Assembly: GCF_019805165.1 (NCBI RefSeq)
Contig: NZ_RWIJ01000001.1
Span: 186,001-250,000, forward strand
From: Azospirillum sp. 412522
Lineage (GTDB): Bacteria > Pseudomonadota > Alphaproteobacteria > Azospirillales > Azospirillaceae
DNA length: 64,000 bases
Reading direction: 5' to 3'
In this document: positions 47,098 through 56,120 of the stretch, piece after piece
Numbering within the stretch: position 1 is the stretch's first letter
Layout of the letters: each line of letters begins with the position of its first letter
Notes under the pieces: generated by a model
The model's database searches: none
Told to the model about the DNA's origin: nothing
What the model saw: only the letters and a program-made list of their open reading frames with translations
Position numbers and translations under genes: made by a program

Positions 47098-47961
47098 ATG
47101 AACGTTGCGAACATTGCCCGGCGCCTCGTCGCCGGAGAGCTTCACTATGCGCTGGGCCGTTTCGAATCGGTCCGGCGAGGTTACAGCGCCCTGCGCCGCC
47201 TGTCGCCGCGGTCGCGGGTGCGTGCGCCGGCCGGCCCGCCCATCGCCCTGCCGCCTCTTCCGGCCACCCTGTTCCCCGGCCAGACGACGGACCGCGCGCT
47301 GGCCGACCTGCGGCGCGACTCGATCGCGCTGGGTTTCGACCTGCCCTGGTCGATGGTGGAGGAGATGGTGGAGTTCGCCACCCACTCCCCCCTGCAACGG
47401 CGGCTGCGCGACGACCGCATGTTCCATCGTCACGACGTCCACAAGGGCCGGCTGGAGGATGGGTCGCCCGCGGTGATGGGCATCGTCCCCGACCCGCTGG
47501 ACTGCCCGGCGGTGCGCCGGGTCTGCCGCGACCCGATGCTGATGGAGTGCGCCGGTGCCTTCCTCGGCTTCCCCGCCAGCAAGATCATCCCGCGCCTGTT
47601 CTGGAGCTTCGTCACCGATGCCACCGACGACGAGCGCCGCCAGCTGGGCCAGACCATCGACTGGCATTACGACGTCCACGACTTCCATTTCTGCTCGGCG
47701 CAGTTCTACCTGACCGATGTCGGACCCGGGGCGGGAGAGCACGCGCTGGTCCGCGGCAGCCATCACGGCAAGTCGCTGCGCATGCTGCTGGGCTCCGCCA
47801 ATGCCCGCGACGAGGAGCTGTTCACCCATTTCGCCCGCGACCGTATCCTGGTGGTGGAGGGGCCGGCCGGTACCGGCTTCATCGAGGATACTTCCTGCTA
47901 CCATCGCGCCACCCCGCCGGTCAGCCGCGAGCGGCTGATGCTGCAGCTCTGGATCAGCTGA
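47098..47961 (+). CDS. PhyH-like Fe(II)/2-oxoglutarate dioxygenase
   Basis: Predicted non-haem iron oxygenase of 287 residues. The double-stranded beta-helix keeps the metal triad: HYD in TIDWHYDVHDFHF (HxD) and the distal His in DTSCYHRATPP, followed by an Arg suited to bind 2-oxoglutarate. FSFVTDATD-like and FYLTDVGPGAGEHALVRGSHHGK strands are typical of phytanoyl-CoA dioxygenase relatives. The substrate is unknown and no pathway genes surround it. ATG 47098 is chosen; upstream in-frame sequence to 46918 looks non-coding. The 217-base gap before it has an A/T-rich stretch near 46985-47000, a possible promoter. Confidence 0.8.
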   Translation: MNVANIARRLVAGELHYALGRFESVRRGYSALRRLSPRSRVRAPAGPPIALPPLPATLFPGQTTDRALADLRRDSIALGFDLPWSMVEEMVEFATHSPLQRRLRDDRMFHRHDVHKGRLEDGSPAVMGIVPDPLDCPAVRRVCRDPMLMECAGAFLGFPASKIIPRLFWSFVTDATDDERRQLGQTIDWHYDVHDFHFCSAQFYLTDVGPGAGEHALVRGSHHGKSLRMLLGSANARDEELFTHFARDRILVVEGPAGTGFIEDTSCYHRATPPVSRERLMLQLWIS

Positions 47962-48000
47962 GCTAGACTGTCCCGCATCTTCACCAGGGATGCGGAACGG

Positions 48001-49113
48001 ATGATGGAAGCGAAGGACGGGCTGCGCACGGTCGTCGGCCTGATGAGCGGCACGTCGATGGACGGCATCGACGCCGCTTTGCTGCGCACCGACGGCCGCG
48101 ACCGGGTGGAGGCGCTGGACTTCCTGACCATCCCTTATGACGACGGCTTCCGCGCCCGGCTGCGCGGCTGTCTCGGGAGGATCGGAGACAGCCGCGGGAC
48201 GGTGGCGGAGGTCGAGCGGGAGCTGACCGACGCCCATGCCGCCACGGTGCGCCGCCTGCTCGATCAGGCGGGCGTCGCCGCCGCCGAGGTCGAGTTGATC
48301 GGCTTCCACGGCCACACCATCCACCACGACCCGGACCGGCGGCTCACCCGACAGATCGGTGACGGTGCCCGGCTGGCCGCGGCGACCGGCATCGCCGTGG
48401 TCGACGACTTCCGCAGCGCCGACGTCGCCGCGGGCGGGCAGGGCGCTCCGCTGGTCCCGCTGTTCCACCGGGCGCTGGCCCACGGGCTTCCGCGTCCGCT
48501 CGCGGTGCTCAACATCGGCGGCGTCGCCAATGTCAGCTGGATCGGACCGGAGTCTCCGGAGGGGGAGGCCGAGGTGGTGGCCTGCGACACCGGGCCGGGC
48601 AACGCCCTGATCGACGATTGGGTGCTGCGCCACGGGCTCGGCCGCTTCGATGCCGGCGGTGCGCTGGCGGCGAAGGGCCGGGTGGACGACGCGGCGCTGG
48701 CCGCGCTGATGGCCCATCCCTATTTCGGCCGTCCGGCGCCCAAGTCGCTGGACCGCGACGCCTTCGACCCGGCGCCGGTGGCCGCGCTGTCGGCGGAGGA
48801 CGGAACCGCCACCCTGACGGCCTTCACCGCCGAATCGGTCGCCAGCGTCGTTTCCCATCTGCCGGCCGCTCCGGTGCGCTGGCTGGTCTGCGGCGGCGGG
48901 CGCCATAACGCCACGCTGATGGCGATGCTGGCGGATCGGCTGGGCGTTCCCGTCGAGCCGGCCGATACCGTCGGCTGGGACGGCGACGCGCTGGAGGCGC
49001 AGGCCTTCGGCTATCTCGCGGTGCGCAGCAGGCTGGGGCTGCCGCTCAGCCTGCCGGCGACCACCGGGGTGCCGGTGCCCATGCGCGGCGGGGCGTTCCA
49101 TCCCGTCCCCTGA
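48001..49113 (+). CDS. anmK: Anhydro-N-acetylmuramic acid kinase
   Basis: Recycles the cell-wall sugar anhydro-MurNAc by cleavage and phosphorylation to MurNAc-6-phosphate; 370 residues. The family signature GLMSGTSMDGIDAALLRTDG is at the N-terminus. GFHGHTIHH, NIGGVANVSWIG, CDTGPGNALIDDW and VCGGGRHNATLM complete the ATP/sugar site. Starts ATG 48001 or 48004. Its last 103 bases overlap the tail of the convergent membrane-protein gene. Confidence 0.96.
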   Translation: MMEAKDGLRTVVGLMSGTSMDGIDAALLRTDGRDRVEALDFLTIPYDDGFRARLRGCLGRIGDSRGTVAEVERELTDAHAATVRRLLDQAGVAAAEVELIGFHGHTIHHDPDRRLTRQIGDGARLAAATGIAVVDDFRSADVAAGGQGAPLVPLFHRALAHGLPRPLAVLNIGGVANVSWIGPESPEGEAEVVACDTGPGNALIDDWVLRHGLGRFDAGGALAAKGRVDDAALAALMAHPYFGRPAPKSLDRDAFDPAPVAALSAEDGTATLTAFTAESVASVVSHLPAAPVRWLVCGGGRHNATLMAMLADRLGVPVEPADTVGWDGDALEAQAFGYLAVRSRLGLPLSLPATTGVPVPMRGGAFHPVP

Positions 49114-50570
49114 TTTCTCCGCCCGGCGGGCAGCGCGTCGCGGCTGCGGGCCGTCGCCAGCAGCACGAGTGCGGCGAAGGGCACCAGCCAGATGACACGG
49201 TTCTGATAGCGGTCATGGACGGCCGACAGACCGCCGGTGACGACGGCGTTCAGCGTCAGCCCCAGCCCGATCACCAGGAGAAGCATCCGCACCCGCCCGC
49301 TGACCTGACGCCAGCGGCCCAGTCCCAGGGCGGCGAGTCCCAGCACGCCGAGCGACAGGGACAGATCCTGGACCAGCGCCAGCCCGTCGCGGGGGAAGCT
49401 CTGCCGTGTCTGCAGCGACCGGTCGAAGGCGGTATAGACCGGTGCGGGGAAGCGGCTGAACAGCCGGCGGGTCAGTGGCTTGGCGGGATCGTTCAGGGTG
49501 TCGTCCGGTTGGACCTCCACGAACTGCCCGGCGGCGTTGGTCAGCCCATGCCGGGCGACCGCGACCGGGCGGGAGGCGATGGTGTTGTGGGCGATCTCCG
49601 CCGCTTCCGCCACGAACCGCGGCTGGTCGCCGAAGCGGCGGCGGGCGCCGTCCGGATGCCAGAGGAAATAGTCGGAGGTGACGTAACCGGGCGCGTTGCG
49701 GTCCAGCGTGTCGAGGCTGCCGCACAGCAGGTAATCGCGGCTGCGGCAGGCCTCGGCCAGATAGTCGCGGGCAGGGCCGTCGCCGATCAGCCGGGCCAGC
49801 AGAAAGACGGGGGAGCTTTCGGACACCACCGCCCGCCCGGTCGTCAGCAGGTTGGAGGCGGTCAGCAGCCCGACCGCCAGCATTGCCGGTAGCAGCAGTC
49901 CGAGGGCCAGCGACCGCAGCATCCCGCGGTCGTGCCGCAGAGCCCAAAGCCCGAGCAGGACGGTCATCCCGCCCAGGATCGCCAGATGGCTGAGATGGGC
50001 GACGAGCATCCCGGTGAGCGTCGCCACGGTCAGCAGCCGTTGCGCGGTGGAGAGAGACTGCCAGCGGACAGCGACGACATAGATCAGCAGGATCAGCAGT
50101 CCGGTAAGGAAGTCCGGCATGATCGTCGCCGCATGCAGCGACAGGCTGGTGGTCAGCCCCAGAACCGCGGCGATGCCCAGGAAAAGCCCCGGCCGGTCCG
50201 GCGCCCCCGCCGCGACCAGCGCCGCCCGCAGAACCGCCGCCGCCAGGATGCCCTGGGCGAGCGGGATCAGCCACACGCCCCAGCCGTTGGCGAAGGGAAG
50301 CAGGAACAGCATGTAGCCGAAGGGCCGCAGGAAGAAGATGTTGGCCGATGGCGATCCGTGCGGCGACAGGTCCGGCGGCGCTGTCCAGGCCGGCTGGGCC
50401 GCGCGGTGCAGGATGTTGAAGGCCGGCTCCAGATAGCCCGGCGTGTCGTCGAAGGTCAGCGGGAAGCCGTTCAGCAGCAGCAGCGGTGCGCCGATCAGGA
50501 CTCCTGCCAGGACGATGGTCAGGAGGGCCGTCAGGGCCGGCGAAATCCGGGATGCGTTCCAAAAGCGCAT
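49011..50570 (-). CDS. Multi-span membrane protein of unknown function
   Basis: Inner-membrane protein of 519 residues with about ten to twelve hydrophobic spans and a large polar loop near residues 280-400. LNGFPLTFDDTPGYLEPAF after the first span, with acidic residues at a membrane edge, recalls GT-C-type or O-antigen-ligase-like proteins, but I cannot name a family. The C-terminal 34 residues (from about RNQGTGWNAPPR) are read antisense to the conserved end of anmK, which suggests the original stop was lost. ATG 50570 is the first Met before the first span. Confidence 0.7.
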   Translation of the reverse strand: MRFWNASRISPALTALLTIVLAGVLIGAPLLLLNGFPLTFDDTPGYLEPAFNILHRAAQPAWTAPPDLSPHGSPSANIFFLRPFGYMLFLLPFANGWGVWLIPLAQGILAAAVLRAALVAAGAPDRPGLFLGIAAVLGLTTSLSLHAATIMPDFLTGLLILLIYVVAVRWQSLSTAQRLLTVATLTGMLVAHLSHLAILGGMTVLLGLWALRHDRGMLRSLALGLLLPAMLAVGLLTASNLLTTGRAVVSESSPVFLLARLIGDGPARDYLAEACRSRDYLLCGSLDTLDRNAPGYVTSDYFLWHPDGARRRFGDQPRFVAEAAEIAHNTIASRPVAVARHGLTNAAGQFVEVQPDDTLNDPAKPLTRRLFSRFPAPVYTAFDRSLQTRQSFPRDGLALVQDLSLSLGVLGLAALGLGRWRQVSGRVRMLLLVIGLGLTLNAVVTGGLSAVHDRYQNRVIWLVPFAALVLLATARSRDALPAGRRNQGTGWNAPPRMGTGTPVVAGRLSGSPSLLRTAR

Positions 50571-50703
50571 GGGCGCCTTCCAGCCATGGCGGTGGATGCG
50601 CGGAGGATGGTCGCCGCCGCTGCAACGCACAACGGATCGGGGGTGGTAGAGAGGGGAAGGGAGGCGACGCTTCCGGCATAACCCCCGGGCACGGGGCCTT
50701 CGC

Positions 50704-51357
50704 TCAGGTGTTGGGGGAAACAGCCGATTCCAGCAGCTCGGTCAGCGCCGCCTGCTGCTCGACGCCGCGGAAGTCTGTCTTGCGCTCCATCGCGGCGGCA
50801 AGGCGGCGGCGGTATTCGGTGCGCGGAATCTCAATCGCGCCGAAGCGGCTCAGATGCTCCGTCACGAACTGGGTGTCGAGAAGAGCGAAGCCGGCGGCGC
50901 GCAGCCGGGCGACCAGATGGACCAGGGCCACCTTGCTGGCGCCGGTCTCGCGGCTGAACATGCTCTCGCCGAAATAGGCGCCGCCGATCGCCACCCCGTA
51001 CAGCCCGCCGACCAGCCGGCCGTCGCGCCAGCATTCCACGCTGTGGGCGAAACCGGCATCGAACAGATCGCCGTAGAGACGGACGATGTCGTCGTTGATC
51101 CAGGTCTTCGGCCGGTCCTCCGTCGATTCGGCGCAGCCTTCGATCACCGCGCGAAAGGCGCTGTCGAAGCGCAGCTCGAACGGGCAGCGGCGGAGCGTCT
51201 TGCGCAGGCTGCGCGGCACATGGAAGCCGTCCAGCGGCAGGATGCCGCGGCGTTCCGGGTCGAACCAGTGAAGCTCCCGCGATTCGGCGCTTTCGGCCAT
51301 CGGGAAGATGCCGGCGGCATAGGCGCGCAGCAGAATCGGGGCGGACAGGGTGAACAT
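50704..51357 (-). CDS. aat: Leucyl/phenylalanyl-tRNA--protein transferase
   Basis: Adds Leu or Phe to N-terminal Arg/Lys of proteins, marking them for ClpS/ClpAP (N-degron pathway); 217 residues. [49 protein letters not shown] and [13 protein letters not shown] are the diagnostic motifs. ATG 51357 begins the conserved region. Divergent from the RNase T2 gene with a 160-base spacer. Confidence 0.96.
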   Translation of the reverse strand: MFTLSAPILLRAYAAGIFPMAESAESRELHWFDPERRGILPLDGFHVPRSLRKTLRRCPFELRFDSAFRAVIEGCAESTEDRPKTWINDDIVRLYGDLFDAGFAHSVECWRDGRLVGGLYGVAIGGAYFGESMFSRETGASKVALVHLVARLRAAGFALLDTQFVTEHLSRFGAIEIPRTEYRRRLAAAMERKTDFRGVEQQAALTELLESAVSPNT

Positions 51358-51517
51358 CCGATCACTATACCCGCTGGAGGGACGGAACGCGCAAAGGTTC
51401 GGTGGAGCGAGTTTGGCGAAGATATCCGGCATTTCAATATTTGGCCGGGCGATAGCGGTGTCGAGACCCCGCGACAGCAAACTCCTTCCATGGTATGCAA
51501 CGCAGGGGAGTGCATTC

Positions 51518-52273
51518 ATGGGAAAGAACGTCATGAGAAGCTTCGTTTCCGTCATCCTGTCCGTTCTGGTTGCCGGACTGTTCGCCGCAAGCCCCTCTTG
51601 GGCGCAGAGGCGGGCGGAGCCGGGCAACTTCGACTATTATGTCCTGTCGCTGTCATGGGCGCCGACCTACTGCGCCCGCGACAGGAACGGTCCCGATCCC
51701 GACCAATGCGGCGACCGGAAATACGGCTTCGTCGTTCACGGGCTGTGGCCCCAGTACAATGACGGCAGCTATCCCGCCACCTGTACCCGCGACCGCAACC
51801 TGCCCAAGGCGGTGGTGGACCAGACGATGCCGGTGATGCCCAGCGTCGGGCTGATGATGCATGAATGGCGCAAGCACGGCACCTGCACCGGCCTCAGCGC
51901 CACCGACTATTTCGCCAAGCTGCGCGACGCAGCCGCCAAGGTGGCGATCCCGGAGCCGTTGAAGGCTCCCGGCCCGACGGTGCCCGCGACGCAGGTGGAA
52001 CGGCTGTTCCTGGACGCCAATTCCGGACTGACGGCGGAGGGGGTGGCGGTCATCTGTTCCCGCCGCGACGTCTCGGAGGTGCGGGTCTGCCTGAACAAGG
52101 ATCTGGGTTTCGTCGCCTGCGGACAGAAGGTGGTCGACCGCTGCCGCGACCGTGACGCCGTCCTGTCGGCGGAGGTGGCGCCGTCGCAGCCTCGCCGCAG
52201 CGCGACCCCCCCGGCTGCCCCGATACTGCCGCCGGCACCTGCCCCGGCCAGCGCCGGCGCTCCGGTGCGCTGA
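51518..52273 (+). CDS. Secreted ribonuclease T2
   Basis: Periplasmic or secreted endoribonuclease of 251 residues. A signal peptide (about residues 1-29, ending SPSWAQ) precedes the catalytic motifs CAS-1 (FVVHGLWPQ) and CAS-2 ([10 protein letters not shown]), both with their His, and several Cys for disulfides. The last 35 residues are Pro/Ala-rich and probably disordered. GGGGAG before ATG 51518 decides the start. The likely role is RNA scavenging; it ends three bases from the convergent nnrD. Confidence 0.93.
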   Translation: MGKNVMRSFVSVILSVLVAGLFAASPSWAQRRAEPGNFDYYVLSLSWAPTYCARDRNGPDPDQCGDRKYGFVVHGLWPQYNDGSYPATCTRDRNLPKAVVDQTMPVMPSVGLMMHEWRKHGTCTGLSATDYFAKLRDAAAKVAIPEPLKAPGPTVPATQVERLFLDANSGLTAEGVAVICSRRDVSEVRVCLNKDLGFVACGQKVVDRCRDRDAVLSAEVAPSQPRRSATPPAAPILPPAPAPASAGAPVR

Positions 52274-52276
52274 GGC

Positions 52277-53200
52277 TCAGCGGTCTTCCGGATCGTTCGC
52301 CAGCGCCGCCATCGCCGCCGGGATTTCCGCCAGCAGTTCGCGGGCGAGGAAGCCCAGCGGGCCGATGCGGCGGGTCAGGCGGTTGCCGGCTTCGCCATGC
52401 AGGTAGACGCCCCAGATGGCCGCCTGCTCAGGGCTTGCGCCACGGGCCAGCAGTCCGGCGACGATCCCGGCCAGCGTGTCGCCGGAGCCGGAGGTCGCCA
52501 GCCCGACCGTGCCGTCGCGATAGGCCCAGATCCCGCCGTCCGGGGCGACGATGCGGGTACAGCTCCCCTTCAGCGCCACCACCGCCTTCAGCCGCTCCGC
52601 CGCCTGCCGCGCGCAGCCGAGCGGGTCGGCGTCCACCTGGTCGCGGGAGCAGCCCAGCAGCCCCGCCATCTCGCCGGCATGGGGAGTGATGACCAGACGG
52701 CCCTCATGCCGGTGCAGCGGCGCCGGGTCGCGCCCCAGCCCCGCCAGCGCGCCGGCGTCCAGCACGAACCGCGGCCCGTCCCCGCCCGCATCCAGACGGT
52801 TCAGCAGCGCCGCGGTCAGGTCGGCAACCGCCGCCTCGTCCATCATGCCGGGGCCGATCAGCACCGTGTCACAGTGCGAGGCACGCTCGGCCAGCGCCCC
52901 GGCCGACTCGGGCGCGATCCCGCCCTCGGCGGTCTCGGGCAGGCCGGCGACCAGCGCCTCCGGCAGGGCGAGGCCCAGATGCGGGGCGATGCTGGCGGCT
53001 GTGGCGATCTGCAGCTTGCCGGCCCCGGCCCGCAGGGCGCCGATCCCGGCCAGCAGGGCACCGCCCGGAACCGGGACGCTGCCGGCCACCACCAGCACCC
53101 GGCCGCGGGTTTCCTTGTCGCCGTCGCCGTCCGGCTGGGGCAGGGGCATGCCGCGCAGAAGCTCGGCGGTGACGGATATTTCCTTGGCGGCGGCGCTCAA
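52277..53200 (-). CDS. nnrD: ADP/ATP-dependent NAD(P)H-hydrate dehydratase (stand-alone)
   Basis: Repairs hydrated NADH/NADPH; 307 residues with the ribokinase-like CARKD domain. VLVVAGSVPVPGGALLAGIGALRAGAGK, LIGPGMMDE, VITPHAGEMAGLLG and TSGSGDTLAGIVAGLLARG are the family motifs with the catalytic Asp. The usual fused epimerase half (NnrE) is absent, so the partner must be elsewhere or missing. It lies 39 bases upstream-facing from the next gene on the same strand. Confidence 0.93.
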   Translation of the reverse strand: MSAAAKEISVTAELLRGMPLPQPDGDGDKETRGRVLVVAGSVPVPGGALLAGIGALRAGAGKLQIATAASIAPHLGLALPEALVAGLPETAEGGIAPESAGALAERASHCDTVLIGPGMMDEAAVADLTAALLNRLDAGGDGPRFVLDAGALAGLGRDPAPLHRHEGRLVITPHAGEMAGLLGCSRDQVDADPLGCARQAAERLKAVVALKGSCTRIVAPDGGIWAYRDGTVGLATSGSGDTLAGIVAGLLARGASPEQAAIWGVYLHGEAGNRLTRRIGPLGFLARELLAEIPAAMAALANDPEDR

Positions 53201-53239
53201 GCGGTTCTCCCTGGCAGCTCTTCTCGGCGGGCGGTGACC

Positions 53240-54004
53240 CTATCGGGCGGCAACGGCGGCGTCCGGTTCGGCGGTGACCGGGGCGCCGGCCTCCTCCAGC
53301 GGGGCGACGAAGTTGTAGCGGTGCAGAAGTAGCCCGCCGCGCGGTCCGGCCTTGGCGTCGAAGCGATATTCGGTGACGGAGCAGTTGGCGACGTCGCCGG
53401 CTGCGTCGATCCCCAGAATCTCCTCCTCCGTCAGGCCCTCGAGCAGGTAGCGCAGGCACAGCACCACCACCTGATGCCCGACGATCAGCACCCGCCGGCC
53501 GCCATGATGCAGGCTGACGGTGTCGAGCGCGCTGCGCAGACGCAGGATCACGTCGCACCAGCTCTCGCCCCCCGGCGGGCGGTGATAGAACTTGCCCAGC
53601 AGGCGGCGGAACTCGGCCTGTTCGGGGAACTCCTGCCGGATGCCGGCGGTGGTCAGCCGGTCGAGCACGCCGAACTCCTTCTCGCGCAGCCGTTCGTCGA
53701 TGACGAAGTCGTTGGGGTGGACCGGCAGCCCGCCCGACTGGTGCAGCCTTTCCGCCGTGCGCATCGCCCGACGGTAGGGCGAGGTCAGCACAACGTCCGG
53801 GCGATCCACCGCCGGCATCGCGGCGAACCAGCGGCCGAGCGCGTCGGACTGCCGTTCGCCCAGCGGGCTGAGCGGAACATCCACGTCGCGTTCGGCGATA
53901 TCGATCCGGCTAAGGCCAGCTACGTGCGCGGCGTCGCGCGCGACGTTCCCGGCGCTTTCGCCGTGACGGACGATCCAGAGGCGGTCGGGCCAGGGGTGCT
54001 GCAT
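53240..54004 (-). CDS. Histidine phosphatase (phosphoglycerate-mutase-like)
   Basis: Phosphatase of 254 residues with RHGESAGN near residue 12 (nucleophile His), the DEREKEFG-type acid/base region (ERLREKEFGVLDR), and the second His in VLIVGHQVVVLCLRYLLEG. The extended middle resembles uncharacterised alphaproteobacterial phosphatases rather than a glycolytic mutase. ATG 54004 is the Met at the family start; the upstream in-frame stretch is not convincing. It is the first of a possible two-gene unit with nnrD and divergent from the Old Yellow Enzyme gene. Confidence 0.87.
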   Translation of the reverse strand: MQHPWPDRLWIVRHGESAGNVARDAAHVAGLSRIDIAERDVDVPLSPLGERQSDALGRWFAAMPAVDRPDVVLTSPYRRAMRTAERLHQSGGLPVHPNDFVIDERLREKEFGVLDRLTTAGIRQEFPEQAEFRRLLGKFYHRPPGGESWCDVILRLRSALDTVSLHHGGRRVLIVGHQVVVLCLRYLLEGLTEEEILGIDAAGDVANCSVTEYRFDAKAGPRGGLLLHRYNFVAPLEEAGAPVTAEPDAAVAAR

Positions 54005-54088
54005 CGGCGATCCCTTATCCTGGTGGACGGACTGCCGGAAATAACCGTTGGGGAACCCGAAAGGTCCCGTCGGGCCCGGGCCAGGGTA

Positions 54089-54103
54089 TGGCAGCCATGC
54101 TGC
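54089..54103. promoter_or_regulatory. Small palindrome in the phosphatase/OYE divergent spacer
   Basis: GGCAGC-CAT-GCTGCC is a perfect six-base inverted repeat with a three-base centre. It could be an operator for the divergent genes; no local regulator gene supports this. Confidence 0.3.
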
Positions 54104-54197
54104 CCATCCGGTTGTTGCGGTGCAGCGGTACCTTGCCGGGGCCTTAGGCCGCGCCACACTTTGCTGTCCAGTTCCCAACCATCAGAATGGATCGGAC

Positions 54198-55304
54198 ATG
54201 ACGGACAGCCAGGACGCGGCCCCCCTGTTCCAGCCGGTGACGATCGGGCGCCATACCCTGCCCAACCGCATCGCCATGGCGCCGCTGACCCGCAGCCGCA
54301 CCGACAACGCCACCGGCGTGCCTACCGCGATGAATGCCGAATATTACGCCCAGCGCGCCAGTGCCGGCCTGATCATCGCCGAGGCGACGCAGATCTCGCC
54401 GCAGGGCAAGGGCTATGCCTACACTCCCGGCATCCACAGCGCCGAACAGGTGGCGGGCTGGAAGCTGGTGACCGACGCCGTGCATGCCAAGGGCGGGCAT
54501 ATGTGCCTGCAGCTCTGGCATGTCGGCCGCATCTCCCACCCCGACCTGCAGCCGGGCGGCGCCCTGCCGGTGGCGCCCTCCGCGGTGAAGCCGGAGGGCA
54601 AGGCCTTCACCGTCGACGGCTTCAAGGACATCCCGACTCCACGTGCGCTCGACGCGTCGGAACTGCCGGGCATCGTCGAGGATTACCGCCGGGCCACCCG
54701 CAACGCACTGGCTGCCGGCTTCGACATGGTGGAGGTGCATGCCGCCAACGGCTATCTGATCGACCAGTTCCTGCGCGACGGCACCAACAAGCGTACCGAC
54801 AGCTACGGCGGCCCGGTCGGGAATCGCGCCCGCTTTCTGTTCGAGGTGCTGGACGCCGTGGTGGCGGAGGCCGGCGCCGACCGCGTCGGCATCCGCCTGT
54901 CGCCGCTGAGTCCGGCCAACGACGCCTGGGAAAGCGACCCGGTCGGCACCTTCAGCCCGGTGATCCGCCGTCTGAACGACTATGGCCTCGCCTATCTGCA
55001 TATGATCGAGGGCGTCACCCGGGGTCCGCATCCCGGCTTCGGCGGCGATCTCGCTGAGTTGCGCGGGCTCTACAAGGGTCGCTACATGGCCAACAATGTC
55101 TATGACCGCGCCATGGCGATCGAGGCGACGTCCAGCGGCCATGCCGACATGATCGCCTTCGGCCGGCCTTTCATCGCCAACCCCGATCTGGTGGAGCGGC
55201 TGCGCATCGACGCCCCGCTGGCCGAACCGGACCAGAAGACCTTCTATGGCGGCGATCGCCATGGCTACACCGACTATCCGACGTTGAACCCGTCGGTGGC
55301 GTGA
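54198..55304 (+). CDS. Old Yellow Enzyme family alkene reductase (NemA type)
   Basis: FMN-dependent, NADPH-using reductase of activated alkenes, N-ethylmaleimide or nitro esters; 368 residues. RIAMAPLTRSRTDN opens the TIM barrel. LQLWHVGRISHPDLQPGG, AGFDMVEVHAANGYLIDQFLRDGTNKRTDSYGG with the His-Ala-Ala-Asn substrate motif, and ADMIAFGRPFIANPDLVERL, with the FMN phosphate site, are all intact. ATG 54198 begins just before the conserved LFQPVTIG. It is followed by a strongly folded non-coding region. Confidence 0.94.
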   Translation: MTDSQDAAPLFQPVTIGRHTLPNRIAMAPLTRSRTDNATGVPTAMNAEYYAQRASAGLIIAEATQISPQGKGYAYTPGIHSAEQVAGWKLVTDAVHAKGGHMCLQLWHVGRISHPDLQPGGALPVAPSAVKPEGKAFTVDGFKDIPTPRALDASELPGIVEDYRRATRNALAAGFDMVEVHAANGYLIDQFLRDGTNKRTDSYGGPVGNRARFLFEVLDAVVAEAGADRVGIRLSPLSPANDAWESDPVGTFSPVIRRLNDYGLAYLHMIEGVTRGPHPGFGGDLAELRGLYKGRYMANNVYDRAMAIEATSSGHADMIAFGRPFIANPDLVERLRIDAPLAEPDQKTFYGGDRHGYTDYPTLNPSVA

Positions 55305-55305
55305 T

Positions 55306-55407
55306 CCGGCACCGCACGGAGCGCGTGCAGAAGTCTCCCGAGTCGCCACATCGGGGGCGAGGGCAGGGTGCCGGAAAAGCGGGGTGGAGCGGCACTTCGG
55401 TGCCGCT
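55306..55407 (+). other. Structured non-coding region between OYE and csp
   Basis: Two folded units lie directly after the OYE stop. The first is closed by CCGGCACC (55306-55313) and GGTGCCGG (55365-55372), with inner GCACG/CGTGC and CCCG/CGGG elements. The second is a perfect eight-pair stem AGCGGCAC/GTGCCGCT (55388-55407) with a TTCG tetraloop. They may end the OYE transcript or belong to the cold-shock gene leader. Confidence 0.5.
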
Positions 55408-55559
55408 TCCGTCCATCTTGAGCGCGGGCAGGCGGGCAAGCGTGAGCCAGGGGTGGGGCATTTAGCGGTGATTCGGTCATCTTTCCTTTGGAAGGCTTGA
55501 CCTGGGACCCGATCCCTGTGACAAAAGACATTCGGCACACTCTATGAGCTTGAAGACAC

Positions 55560-56120
55560 ATGTTCGACCGCCCGCCCCGCCAGGGCTTCCGCGCTCCCGA
55601 GATCACCAAGTCCAACGTCACCGCCACCGTGAAGTGGTTCAACCCCACCAAGGGGTTCGGCTTCGTGTCGCCCGAGGACGGTTCGCCCGATGCCTTCCTG
55701 CACGTCTCCGCGGTTCAGGCCGCCGGTTACGACGCGCTGGACGAAGGCACCACCATCACCTGTGACCTGGCCCGTGGGCCGAAGGGTCCGCAGGTGGCCT
55801 CCATCCACACGGTCGATACGTCGACCGCTCAGCGTTCGGCCCGTCCGCGGACCGGTGGCTTCGACCGTGGCGGTTATGACCGCGGCGGCTACGATGCCGG
55901 CGGCGCCGGTGGCGAAGAAGTCGACGGCACCGTGAAGTGGTTCAATGCCGACAAGGGCTTTGGCTTCATCACGCCCAGCACCGGTGGCAAGGACGTCTTC
56001 GTCCATGTCAACGTGCTGCGCCGCTCGGGCATGCAGACCCTCCAGGAAGGCGATCAGGTGCGCGTCACCGTTCGCCAGGGCCAGAAGGGTCCGGAAGCGG
56101 GCAAGGTCGAGTACCTGTAA
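55560..56120 (+). CDS. Two-domain cold-shock protein
   Basis: RNA-binding protein of 186 residues with two cold-shock domains. The first (residues about 20-85) has ATVKWFNPTKGFGFVSPED and AFLHVSAV. The second (about 120-186) has GTVKWFNADKGFGFITPSTGGKDVFVHV. Both keep the RNP1 KGFGF and RNP2 xFVHV-type motifs. A Gly/Arg/Tyr-rich linker (FDRGGYDRGGYDAGG) joins them. Tandem-CSD proteins of this kind are typical of alphaproteobacteria and act as RNA chaperones. No clear Shine-Dalgarno precedes ATG 55560. Confidence 0.95.
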   Translation: MFDRPPRQGFRAPEITKSNVTATVKWFNPTKGFGFVSPEDGSPDAFLHVSAVQAAGYDALDEGTTITCDLARGPKGPQVASIHTVDTSTAQRSARPRTGGFDRGGYDRGGYDAGGAGGEEVDGTVKWFNADKGFGFITPSTGGKDVFVHVNVLRRSGMQTLQEGDQVRVTVRQGQKGPEAGKVEYL

